From the NCBI GenBank assembly GCA_002471015.1, contig DKPB01000055.1, positions 67,061 through 131,060 on the forward strand: a DNA stretch of 64,000 bases. The letters are read 5' to 3'. The stretch comes from Stenotrophomonas sp. UBA7346. GTDB taxonomy: Bacteria; Pseudomonadota; Gammaproteobacteria; Xanthomonadales; Xanthomonadaceae. A program made the translations under genes and the position numbers. Below the pieces are notes generated by a model. It was not told the origin of the DNA. It saw nothing but the letters and a program-made list of their open reading frames with translations, and did no database searches. Shown here in pieces: positions 8,065-15,758 of this stretch (positions are counted from its first letter, which is position 1; each line of letters opens with the position of its first letter).

Positions 8065-9024
8065 ATGAAGCCGAGCATTCTGGCATTGGACCTCGAAGGG
8101 ACACTCATTTCCAATGCGATAAGCCAGATTCCAAGACCCGGCCTCTGTCGGTTCTTGGAGGACGTCCGATCGCACTTCAGTCAGCTCATGATGTTTACGA
8201 CTGTGCCGGAAGAGCGCTTTCGCAGCATTGCCGATCTGTTGGTTCGTGAAGGAAGCGCGCCTCCGTGGTTCGCGAGCATTGAATACATCCATTGGACGGG
8301 CAGCACGAAGGATCTACGGCTAGCCACACCAAAATTAGGCGCGGCCTTGCTGCTTGATGATCATCGCCCCTATGTACACCCAGGACAGGAGCATCTGTGG
8401 GTTCAGATACCTCTGTTTGCGTCTCCCTACCCGTCAGAGGACGAGGGATTAGCGATCGCGCTTCGACTCCTGCTTGATCGCATCCACGCAACGGGCAATT
8501 TCACTGAAGCATCTCTCCAAGAACAGCTAAAACCACAGGCAGAAGCAACGGGCGCACCACGGCGTTCCGACGCCTGCTCATCGGCCCAGAAGATCCTGTC
8601 CGACGCCGCCGTCAGGAGAGATGAACTTGCCGCACAGTGGCATAGCGCCGCCGAAGTCAGTTCACAGCTCGGTCCGTCGTTGACCAATGGTAGCGGCCTA
8701 GCAGGTCAGCTGCGAAGAGCCGGCCAGCTACTTGGGGTCTATGTAACGAAGCCTGTGCCCTGCTATCGCTACCCAGACTGGCAGTTTGGTGAAAACGGCG
8801 AGCCCGTTGAATATTTGGCAGAAATCCTGTCAGCACTGCGTGCAATCGGTCATTTCGAGATCGAGCCGTACGGGCAACTTCACAGCACCGGATGGCGTGA
8901 GGCAGAGTGGTTTCTCTCACCGCACGCTCTGCTCAACGGCATGCCACCTGCCGAAGCCCTCAGCTCTGAACCGGCTCGCGTGCTGCGGGCGGCCCGTACC
9001 GAGTTCGGGCAAGGAGAGTCATAG
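8065..9024 (+). CDS. HAD-like phosphatase fused to a ParS/MbcA-like C-terminal domain
   Basis: 319 residues. The N-terminal part (about 1-160) looks like a HAD hydrolase of the NIF/NLI-interacting type: motif I LALDLEGTLI (nucleophile D9; the usual second Asp is Glu11), motif II MMFTT near residue 45, and an acidic motif LLLDDHRPY near residue 98. A polar linker follows. The C-terminal part (about 195-310) has a helical segment (AGQLRRAGQLLGVYV), then PDWQFGENGEPVEYLAEILS and FLSPHALLNGMPPAEALSS. This is the order found in the Xre/MbcA/ParS toxin-binding (DUF2384-type) family. ParS-like proteins usually pair with RES-type toxins, but none is present here. The divergent phosphatase and the repeats upstream suggest a small regulated module. 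Function is unproven. Confidence 0.7.
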   Translation: MKPSILALDLEGTLISNAISQIPRPGLCRFLEDVRSHFSQLMMFTTVPEERFRSIADLLVREGSAPPWFASIEYIHWTGSTKDLRLATPKLGAALLLDDHRPYVHPGQEHLWVQIPLFASPYPSEDEGLAIALRLLLDRIHATGNFTEASLQEQLKPQAEATGAPRRSDACSSAQKILSDAAVRRDELAAQWHSAAEVSSQLGPSLTNGSGLAGQLRRAGQLLGVYVTKPVPCYRYPDWQFGENGEPVEYLAEILSALRAIGHFEIEPYGQLHSTGWREAEWFLSPHALLNGMPPAEALSSEPARVLRAARTEFGQGES

Positions 9025-9236
9025 CGTCCCCCTCTGAAGTGTTGAGAAAAATATAGGATTGAGGTCAGTGGGCACTCTTTCTCACCCAAATTTTCCATTT
9101 GGTAGAATAAATGGTGCTATCCATGGTGAATGAGTTCCTAGAAAGGCAGTGTTTTAGAGAGATGCCTAGTAATGAGGTATGCACAACATGTGTGCACAAC
9201 CGTTCTGATTTTTTGTAGTGCAACGATGCAGATAGA
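9025..9236. other. AT-rich intergenic stretch without a convincing gene
   Basis: This part is clearly more AT-rich than its neighbours. I see no protein-like reading frame. A dyad TGCACA-ACATG-TGTGCA lies at 9180-9196, and GCACAAC occurs twice, 13 bp apart, across it. The stretch ends in a strong terminator, so it is either a long 3' untranslated region of the preceding gene or a small RNA locus. Confidence 0.5.
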
Positions 9237-9275
9237 CCCCGGTAAGCCAAGTGGCTTACCGGGGTTTTCTTTTTT
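9237..9275 (+). terminator. Strong intrinsic terminator
   Basis: A 12-bp perfect stem CCCCGGTAAGCC / GGCTTACCGGGG with a 4-base loop (AAGT) is followed by TTTTCTTTTTT. It ends transcription coming from the HAD-ParS-like gene or from an RNA made within 9025-9236, and it marks the right end of the AT-rich block. Confidence 0.92.
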
Positions 9276-9373
9276 CACGCGCCTGCAACGGGACCTGCTC
9301 GCATCACCAGTGGCTCAGCAAGCGTCGTTGCGCGGCGAACCAGGGCCGCGCCCGGGATTGCTTGCGTGGCGGG

Positions 9374-9670
9374 TCATTGCTGCTCGCTGCTGGACTGGGC
9401 GGCAGGCAGATGCCCGCGCAGGTAGTCCGCGCCGGTCTGGATGACCTTGGCCGGATCACGGGGCTGGTCGTGTTCGATGATGTACCAGCGCACGCCGGCG
9501 GCCTGCGCGGCTGGCAGGAGCGCAGGCCAATCCAGCACCCCCTGGCCTACCGCAGCGAAGCCGCCTTCGTCTTCGCCCTGGCCTTTGGCGGTATTGTCTT
9601 TGGCATGCACCGCGAATACATGGCCGCGGAGTTTGACCAGCATCGCCACCGGGTCCAGGCGGACGACTAT
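9374..9670 (-). pseudogene. C-terminal remnant of a sugar phosphate isomerase/epimerase
   Basis: Translating the minus strand gives DPVAMLVKLRGHVFAVHAKDN, then a Gly-rich region, VLDWPALLPAAQAAGVRWYI and IEHDQP before the stop. This matches the last third of xylose-isomerase-like TIM-barrel sugar phosphate isomerases (strand with HAKD, strand with IEHD metal ligands). The first 180 or so residues are missing: upstream the frame runs straight into the start region of the S9 peptidase gene. It is most simply a deletion remnant. The frame is open to about 9710 but is not protein-like beyond 9670. Confidence 0.7.
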
Positions 9671-9673
9671 AAT
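9668..9673 (+). promoter_or_regulatory. Probable -10 element for the S9 peptidase gene
   Basis: A perfect TATAAT lies 41 bases before the chosen start at 9715. No good -35 is visible at 16-18 bp. It lies at the broken end of the isomerase remnant, so the promoter may have been placed there by the same deletion. Confidence 0.4.
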
Positions 9674-9714
9674 GGACCAATGCGGGCCGGACGCCCGTTC
9701 ATGGGGTGGGCTTG

Positions 9715-11673
9715 ATGCGGATGATGAAGCTGTGGATGGCCTTGCTGCTGTCCTGTTGTTCGGCCAGCAGCTGGGCTGCCGTGGATCTGGGGCAGTTCGT
9801 CCGCAAGGACGAGTTCAACGACATCAAGCTGTCGCCCTCAGGCAAGTATTACGCGGCGACCGTGCCGCTTGAAGACAAGACCGCTCTTGTCATTTTCGCC
9901 CGCGATGGCAATAAACAATCCGGGGTGTTCATGCCTGGGCGCAATGCGCATGTGAACAGCTTTGATTGGGTGAGCGACGAGCGGGTATTGATTGGGCTTG
10001 CTGAGAAGTTCGGCCTGTTGGACCAGCCGCGCTTGACTGGTGAGTTGTACGCCATCAATGCCGATGGCGGGAAGGCCGAGTTGCTGGTGGGGTTCCGTGT
10101 GCAGGGCAATGGGCCCGGTACGCGTATCCAGCCCAAGAAGGTTGAAAGCATCGCGGCATTTCTGGTGGATACGCTGCCTGCCGAAGACCGCAACGTGGTG
10201 GTTGCTACCTGGCCATTGGGTTCGATGGAGCCATTCACCCGCGCGGAGAAGATGGACGTCAATAGCGGCCGCCGGACCACGGCCGCGATTGCACCGGTGC
10301 GCAATGCCAGTTTTGCCACGGACAATGACGGCGAGGTGCGTCTGGCGGTGGGATCTGGCATGGACAATGTCAGCAAGCTTTATTACCGCGACGCTGCAGG
10401 TGCCGAATGGCGATTGATCAACGATCAGAATGCGTTTGGTCGCATCGAGGAACCCTTGGGATTCTCGGTAGACAACAGCGTGGTCTATCTGCGGGTGCGG
10501 GGTGACGGGCAAGGGCCGGACAGCATCGTGGCCTGGAATCCCGCCACCAATGTGCGTACCACGGTGCTGCGCGACGCCGCCGCCGACCCCTGGTCCATCA
10601 TTTACCGGAACGGCACCCGCGTGCCTGTCGGTTCGCTGGTGATGGATGGGCGCCACCGCAGTGTGTTCTTCGATGAGACGGCACCCGAAGTGCGTTTGTA
10701 CCGTAGCCTGGAAGCTGCTTTCCCCGGGCAGTCGGTGCGTATCACCTCCAGCACCAGGGATGGCCACCTGCTGTTGGTGAAAGTGTGGTCTGGCAGCAAT
10801 CCTGGGGATTTCTATCTGTATGACCCGGCCGCCAGGAAGCTGGAATTCCTGGTTGCCAGCGGTAGCTGGGTAGATCCGGACGCCGCTGCAGTGGTGGAAC
10901 CGTTCCACTTCACCGCGCGCGATGGATTGAAGATCCACGGTTACCTCACCAAGCCCCGCGGCGTCAGTGGTCCCCGCCCGATGGTGCTGATGCCGCACGG
11001 CGGGCCCTATGGCATCTACGACCAGTGGCATTACGACAGTGATGTGCAGATGTTGGCGGCGGCAGGCTATACGGTGATGCAGGTGAACTATCGGGGCTCG
11101 GGCAACCATGGCTGGGCGTTCCGTCGTGCGGGTGCGCAACAATGGGGTGGGACGATGCAGGACGATCTCACCGATGCCACCCGCTGGGCAATCCGCGAAG
11201 GTCAGGCCGATGCGGCCAAGGTGTGCATTTATGGCGCCAGCTACGGCGCTTATGCCGCCTTGATGGGCGCGGCGAAGGAGCCCGTGCTCTACCGCTGTGC
11301 GGCTGGCTATGTTGGTGTATACGACCTGCCGATGATGCAGCGCGGGGACATGCGAACAGCGCGCAGCCTGGGCAATTGGTCCAAGGACTGGGTGGGTGAG
11401 GATCCTGCTGCACTGGCAGCGGCTTCACCCAACAGGCTTGCCGAACGCATCAGGATTCCGGTGTTTCTAGCCGCTGGTGGCCAGGATGAGATCGCACCGA
11501 TTGAACATACCCGGATGATGGAAGCGGCCTTGAGGAAAGCCGGTGTGCCGGTCGAGTCGCTGTATTTCAGTACCGAAGGGCACGGCTTCTATACCGAGCC
11601 GCATCAGCGCGAGTACTACAGCAGATTGTTGAGCTTTTTGTCGCAGCATCTGGGCGGTGAGAAGGCCAGGTAG
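9715..11673 (+). CDS. Secreted S9-family serine peptidase (prolyl oligopeptidase fold)
   Basis: 652 residues from ATG 9715, which has GGGTGGG 5 bases upstream; a GTG at 9706 and ATGs at 9721 and 9724 are alternatives. The signal peptide is MKLWMALLLSCCSASSWAA, so the product is periplasmic or lipid/membrane associated. The N-terminal half is a beta-propeller-like region. The C-terminal alpha/beta hydrolase contains HGGPYGIYD (oxyanion region), nucleophile S509 in GASYGAY, D591 in GGQDEI and H623 in EGHGF. This is the usual S9 triad order. It likely trims oligopeptides; POT and OPT peptide importers lie a few kilobases downstream. Specificity cannot be read from sequence. Confidence 0.9.
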   Translation: MRMMKLWMALLLSCCSASSWAAVDLGQFVRKDEFNDIKLSPSGKYYAATVPLEDKTALVIFARDGNKQSGVFMPGRNAHVNSFDWVSDERVLIGLAEKFGLLDQPRLTGELYAINADGGKAELLVGFRVQGNGPGTRIQPKKVESIAAFLVDTLPAEDRNVVVATWPLGSMEPFTRAEKMDVNSGRRTTAAIAPVRNASFATDNDGEVRLAVGSGMDNVSKLYYRDAAGAEWRLINDQNAFGRIEEPLGFSVDNSVVYLRVRGDGQGPDSIVAWNPATNVRTTVLRDAAADPWSIIYRNGTRVPVGSLVMDGRHRSVFFDETAPEVRLYRSLEAAFPGQSVRITSSTRDGHLLLVKVWSGSNPGDFYLYDPAARKLEFLVASGSWVDPDAAAVVEPFHFTARDGLKIHGYLTKPRGVSGPRPMVLMPHGGPYGIYDQWHYDSDVQMLAAAGYTVMQVNYRGSGNHGWAFRRAGAQQWGGTMQDDLTDATRWAIREGQADAAKVCIYGASYGAYAALMGAAKEPVLYRCAAGYVGVYDLPMMQRGDMRTARSLGNWSKDWVGEDPAALAAASPNRLAERIRIPVFLAAGGQDEIAPIEHTRMMEAALRKAGVPVESLYFSTEGHGFYTEPHQREYYSRLLSFLSQHLGGEKAR

Positions 11674-11824
11674 CCCCATCGGCGCGGCGTTTGCAGAGGG
11701 CTGACGCTCGTCTCCGCACGACGTCACCAGGTTGCGCTCTCATGGGCCTGCGTTGCGTGGGCCCCTGTAGCACCAGAACCTTGCAGGCTGCGTGGAAGCG
11801 CACGGTCAAAGTCGCAGCTGTCGC

Positions 11825-12790
11825 TCAGCCTGCTGCTGTGGCTGAGGGTGGGGTGCGCAGTAGCTCGACGAGAGTTGGTTCCTTGGCCAGGCGCTCGGCC
11901 ATGAAGGCGATGAAGGCTGTCAGCTTCGGCGGCAAATGCCGCGTCGGCGCATACAGCACCCAGGCCTGGCCGCCATAGTTGCTTTGGAATGTCCAGTCAC
12001 GCAGTACCTGTACGATGCGGCCTTCCTGCAGGGCGTGCTTGGCCGTGAAGTAGGGCAAACTGCCGATGCCGAGGTGGTTGAGCACGGCGTCCAGGCGTGC
12101 GCCGGTATGGTTGACGGCATAGCGGCCGCGCACGTTGACGCTGACGCTCCTGCCTTGGCGCTGCAGTTTCCAGCGGGCGTCGCCGGGCTCTTCGCCCAGA
12201 TAGATGCAGTCGTGATCACGCAAGTCCTGGGGCTGCCGTGGCGTTCCCCGTGCGGCCAGGTACTGCGGCGATGCACACAATAGATGGTCGATGGCCAGCA
12301 GCGGGCGCCCCATCAGGCCGGGCGCGGGATGGTCGGAAATGCGGATGGCCAGATCGATCTCGTCATCAATCAGATCCAGCTTGCGGTCCTCGAAGCGCAG
12401 CAGTAGATCCACCTTGGGGTAGCGCGCCAGAAAGTCGGCAACGTGGGGATGGATCAAGGCTCTTCCCACGGCCTTGGGCACGCTGACACGCACCAGCCCC
12501 TGCGGCTCGGGACTGAGTTGATGCGAAATCGACATGACCGATTGGGCGGCGCTGGAAACGTCGCTGCAGCGCTGGAACACTTCCTGGCCAAGATCACTCA
12601 GGCGCAGCTTGCGTGTGGAGCGCTGCAGCAGGCGGATGCCGAGTGCTTTTTCCAGGCGGGCCACCGAGCGGCTGGTGGCCGACGGCGTGGCACCGAGCTG
12701 GCGTGCGGCTTCAGAGAAGCTGCCGGTTTCCACGACCTTTACGAAGGTGACCATATCGGCCATCAGCGCGACGCTTTTATTTGTGCTCAT
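11825..12790 (-). CDS. LysR-family transcriptional regulator
   Basis: 321 residues from ATG 12790; an upstream in-frame extension is not protein-like. The N-terminal winged HTH (MVTFVKVVETGSFSEAARQL, SRSVARLEKALGIRLL) is followed by the periplasmic-binding-like effector domain (VRVSVPKAVGRALIHPHVAD…LGIGSLPYF). It is of the CrgA/AaeR-like branch, which often controls a neighbouring efflux or oxidoreductase gene. The LysE-family exporter gene is divergent 249 bases away and is the likely target. Confidence 0.9.
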   Translation of the reverse strand: MSTNKSVALMADMVTFVKVVETGSFSEAARQLGATPSATSRSVARLEKALGIRLLQRSTRKLRLSDLGQEVFQRCSDVSSAAQSVMSISHQLSPEPQGLVRVSVPKAVGRALIHPHVADFLARYPKVDLLLRFEDRKLDLIDDEIDLAIRISDHPAPGLMGRPLLAIDHLLCASPQYLAARGTPRQPQDLRDHDCIYLGEEPGDARWKLQRQGRSVSVNVRGRYAVNHTGARLDAVLNHLGIGSLPYFTAKHALQEGRIVQVLRDWTFQSNYGGQAWVLYAPTRHLPPKLTAFIAFMAERLAKEPTLVELLRTPPSATAAG

Positions 12791-13039
12791 GGCGCAAGAA
12801 TGATTTGGTTTTGCAGGTGATTCCGCGAGTCTGATCCGGCGCTTAGTATTTTTCCAGCCGGATGTGCTGGCCGCAGCGTGAAGCGCATTGGCGTGGCGCC
12901 CCCGGCGCGGCGGTTTGGTTGAGCCTGCCTTGTCGAAAGCCGATTGCGGATCTGCCACGTACGCGCTGTTGGCCCCGCTCGGCGCGGAGCGTAGGCCTGC
13001 GCCTTCAGATCACCCTGAAATCTTATCGGACTGCCATTT

Positions 13040-13702
13040 GTGACCAGCTATTACCCCGAGTTCATTTCCCTGGCCTTGATCCACTTGTTGGCCGTCATCG
13101 CACCGGGGCCGGATTTTGCCGTTACGGTGCGGCAAAGTGTGCGGGAGGGCCGGCTCGCGGGGATGTGGGTAGCCATCGGCATTGGTGCGGGCATTTCGGT
13201 CCACGTGCTCTACACCTTGCTGGGCGTGGGCGCGCTGCTGCACACCCATCCGTCGTTGATGGTTGTGGCCAAGCTTGCTGGCGCCGCATATCTGCTCTAC
13301 CTGGTGTTCTCTTTTCTGCGTAGTGCGGGCAAGCAAGCGCTTGTTGTCGACCTGGCGCCGGACGCGCTCAGCCAGGGCAGTGGGCGCCGTTCGTTTGTGC
13401 TGGGCTTCATGACCAATGCGACGAACCCGAAGGCGACGCTGTTCTTCCTGGCCATCTTCACTACGGTGGTCAGTGCCACGACACCGTTGAAGATCCAGGC
13501 GCTCTACGGCGTCTGGATGTGCCTGGTCAACGCTGGATGGTTTGTGCTGGTCAGCCTGCTGTTTGCCCAGCCAGGGATACGGCAGAAGTTTCTGCGCCTG
13601 GGCGGGCGGCTGGAGGCGTTCATGGCGCTGGTGTTTCTGGCGTTCGCGCTGCGCCTGCTGTGGGATGTGGGAGGCAGCTGGTTGGAGGCGGCTGCGGGTT
13701 GA
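13040..13702 (+). CDS. LysE/RhtB-family amino-acid exporter
   Basis: 220 residues starting at GTG 13040. It has six hydrophobic segments. The family signature near the N-terminus is LLAVIAPGPDFAVTVRQSVREGR, and the central motif is GFMTNATNPKATLFFLAIF. Proteins of this family export amino acids or homoserine lactones by proton antiport. It is divergent from a LysR regulator, the usual arrangement for LysE-type exporters. The substrate is not determined. Confidence 0.9.
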   Translation: MTSYYPEFISLALIHLLAVIAPGPDFAVTVRQSVREGRLAGMWVAIGIGAGISVHVLYTLLGVGALLHTHPSLMVVAKLAGAAYLLYLVFSFLRSAGKQALVVDLAPDALSQGSGRRSFVLGFMTNATNPKATLFFLAIFTTVVSATTPLKIQALYGVWMCLVNAGWFVLVSLLFAQPGIRQKFLRLGGRLEAFMALVFLAFALRLLWDVGGSWLEAAAG

Positions 13703-13739
13703 GCTGGGCGGTGTGGTTTGGAGGGGCAGGGGAGATGAT

Positions 13740-13761
13740 GCCGAGCATGGCTCGGCACTAC
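13740..13761 (-). repeat. SMAG/REP palindrome with GTAG foot
   Basis: GCCGAGC-ATG-GCTCGGC followed by ACTAC (GTAG on the minus strand). It lies between two converging genes, where it could act as a bidirectional hairpin. Confidence 0.85.
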
Positions 13762-13782
13762 CGTGTTTGCGGGTGCCTTGGG

Positions 13783-15546
13783 TCAACGCACGCCGTGCAT
13801 CATCCGCTTGAGCAATGGTGAGGCGAGCAGGGCGACTGCCGCGCAGCCCAGGCCTATCCACATCAGCAGCCAGAACAGGTGTTCGTAGCGGCCCGCGGCC
13901 TCAGCGATGTTCATCACTTCGCCTTCGGGTACATCGATGGCGGCCAGCTTGCCGAACAATGCGGCCAGCGTCTCGGAGAACGCGGTGGCCAGGAACCAGG
14001 TGCCCATCATCAGGCTGACCACGCGCGGTGCGGCCAGCTGGGTGACGGCCGACAGGCCCACCGGCGACAGGCACATCTCGCCGATTTCCAGGATCAGGTA
14101 GGCCAGCACCAGCCACCACACGCTGGCCATTTCGCCGGTGGCGCCCACCTGTTGTGCGGCCAGCGCAAGCGGTACGAATGACAAGGCGCCGAACACCAGG
14201 CCAAACGATGACTTGAGCGGCTTGGACGGATCCAGCCTGCGCTTGTCCAGCCATGCCCACAGCGCGGCAAACAGCGGTGCCAGCAGCACCAGGAACAATG
14301 CACCCAGATAGGTCAGCGAACCGGCGGTCTGCGGCAACACCAGGCAGTCACGCACCAGCATCACCAGCATGGCCGCAACGATCAGCGCAAACAGCAGGCG
14401 CGGTGCAGCGGAGGCGGGGTTGCGGTCGGACAGGTGTGCTGCCACCACGAAACCCAGCGGCGCCAGCAGCAGCGAAACGATGGACCACGGCAGCGGCGTG
14501 CCCTCGCGGATCACCAGTGAAGGCACCAGATCCTTACTCAACAGGCGGTCGGTGAAGGTAACCCAGGAGCCGTAGGTCTGCTCGTACAGGGTGAAGAACA
14601 CCAGTGCCATGAAGATCAGCACCATCAGCGCGATCATCTGCTGACGCTGCACCGGTGTGCATTGCGTGCCGGTGAACCAGGCAAACCACAGCAGCACGCC
14701 GCCCAGCACCACGATCATCAGCATCAGCGCCAGGCTGATTTCGCCGCCGAGTGCGAATGCACCGTTGGCTGCTGCCCACATCAGTGCTGCCACCGGCACC
14801 ACGCCCACAATGGCCACGGCGTAGATCAGCCATTCTCGCGGCAGGCCCAGCACGCGCTCGCGCAGGGTGGCCGGTTGCGGCGGCTCGGCATGGCCGTGCA
14901 GGTACTTCTGGCCCCACAGGAACATCGCCAGGCCAACCAGCATGCCGATACCGGCGGCGCCGAAGCCGTACTTCCAGCCATAGGCTTCGCCGAGGAAGCC
15001 GCAGACCAGCGAGGCGAACAGCGCCCCCAGGTTGATGCCGGCGTAGAACAGCGAGAAGCCCGAGTCGCGCCGCGGGTCGTTCTCCGGGTAGAGCTTGCCG
15101 ACGATGGTGGAGATGTTGGGCTTGAGGAAGCCCACGCCCATGATGATCAGGGCCAGCGACAGGTAGGTGACCGACAGCGCAGCTTCGTCGCGTACCACCT
15201 CGCCGGCGACGCGATGGGCGGCGTGGCCCTCGAAGGCCATGCCGGCATGGCCGAGCACCAGCAGGATGCCGCCGAACACCACCGCCTTGCGCATGCCCAG
15301 CCAGCGGTCGGCCAGCAGGCCGCCAAACACCGGGATGCAGTAGACCAGGCCGCCATAGGCCCCCAGCAGGTCAAGCCCGGCCTTGTCGCCGAACAGGTGG
15401 TATTTGGTCAGGTACAGCAGCAGCAAGGCCTTCATGCCATAGAAGGAGAAGCGCTCCCACATCTCGGTGAAGAAGCAGACGTAGACGCCCTTGGGGTGGC
15501 CGAGGAAATCGTTGGAGCCCGCCGCGGGCAAGGAAGTGGTGGACAT
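13783..15546 (-). CDS. POT/PTR-family proton-coupled di/tripeptide transporter
   Basis: 587 residues, inner membrane, about 14 hydrophobic segments as in bacterial DtpA/YdgR-type proteins. The family motif FFTEMWERFSFYGMKALL (ExxERxxxYG) is in TM1. A long hydrophilic-to-hydrophobic central section separates two six-helix bundles. The C-terminal motif region (EIGEMCLSPVGLSAVTQLAP-like) is also typical. It imports di- and tripeptides with protons. It is divergent from an OPT transporter, and two S9 peptidases lie nearby, so the region probably serves peptide nutrition. Confidence 0.93.
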   Translation of the reverse strand: MSTTSLPAAGSNDFLGHPKGVYVCFFTEMWERFSFYGMKALLLLYLTKYHLFGDKAGLDLLGAYGGLVYCIPVFGGLLADRWLGMRKAVVFGGILLVLGHAGMAFEGHAAHRVAGEVVRDEAALSVTYLSLALIIMGVGFLKPNISTIVGKLYPENDPRRDSGFSLFYAGINLGALFASLVCGFLGEAYGWKYGFGAAGIGMLVGLAMFLWGQKYLHGHAEPPQPATLRERVLGLPREWLIYAVAIVGVVPVAALMWAAANGAFALGGEISLALMLMIVVLGGVLLWFAWFTGTQCTPVQRQQMIALMVLIFMALVFFTLYEQTYGSWVTFTDRLLSKDLVPSLVIREGTPLPWSIVSLLLAPLGFVVAAHLSDRNPASAAPRLLFALIVAAMLVMLVRDCLVLPQTAGSLTYLGALFLVLLAPLFAALWAWLDKRRLDPSKPLKSSFGLVFGALSFVPLALAAQQVGATGEMASVWWLVLAYLILEIGEMCLSPVGLSAVTQLAAPRVVSLMMGTWFLATAFSETLAALFGKLAAIDVPEGEVMNIAEAAGRYEHLFWLLMWIGLGCAAVALLASPLLKRMMHGVR

Positions 15547-15758
15547 CGGCCGCCGCGGGTACTGGGAGGAGGGCGAGTATAGGCATGTGCCGGTGCTGCG
15601 GAATGCCGCGATGCGGCATCTTGCCGAAACGGTGCGTTGGCCGTGCCCAATACGGGCCAGGGCTGTGCCGAAAGCTGCGTGATATGACAGCGCGACTGGA
15701 CTTGCTGTTAAGCGGGCGTTAGCTTGGCGAGGGTTTTTTTGCCATCCAAGGGCTTTCC

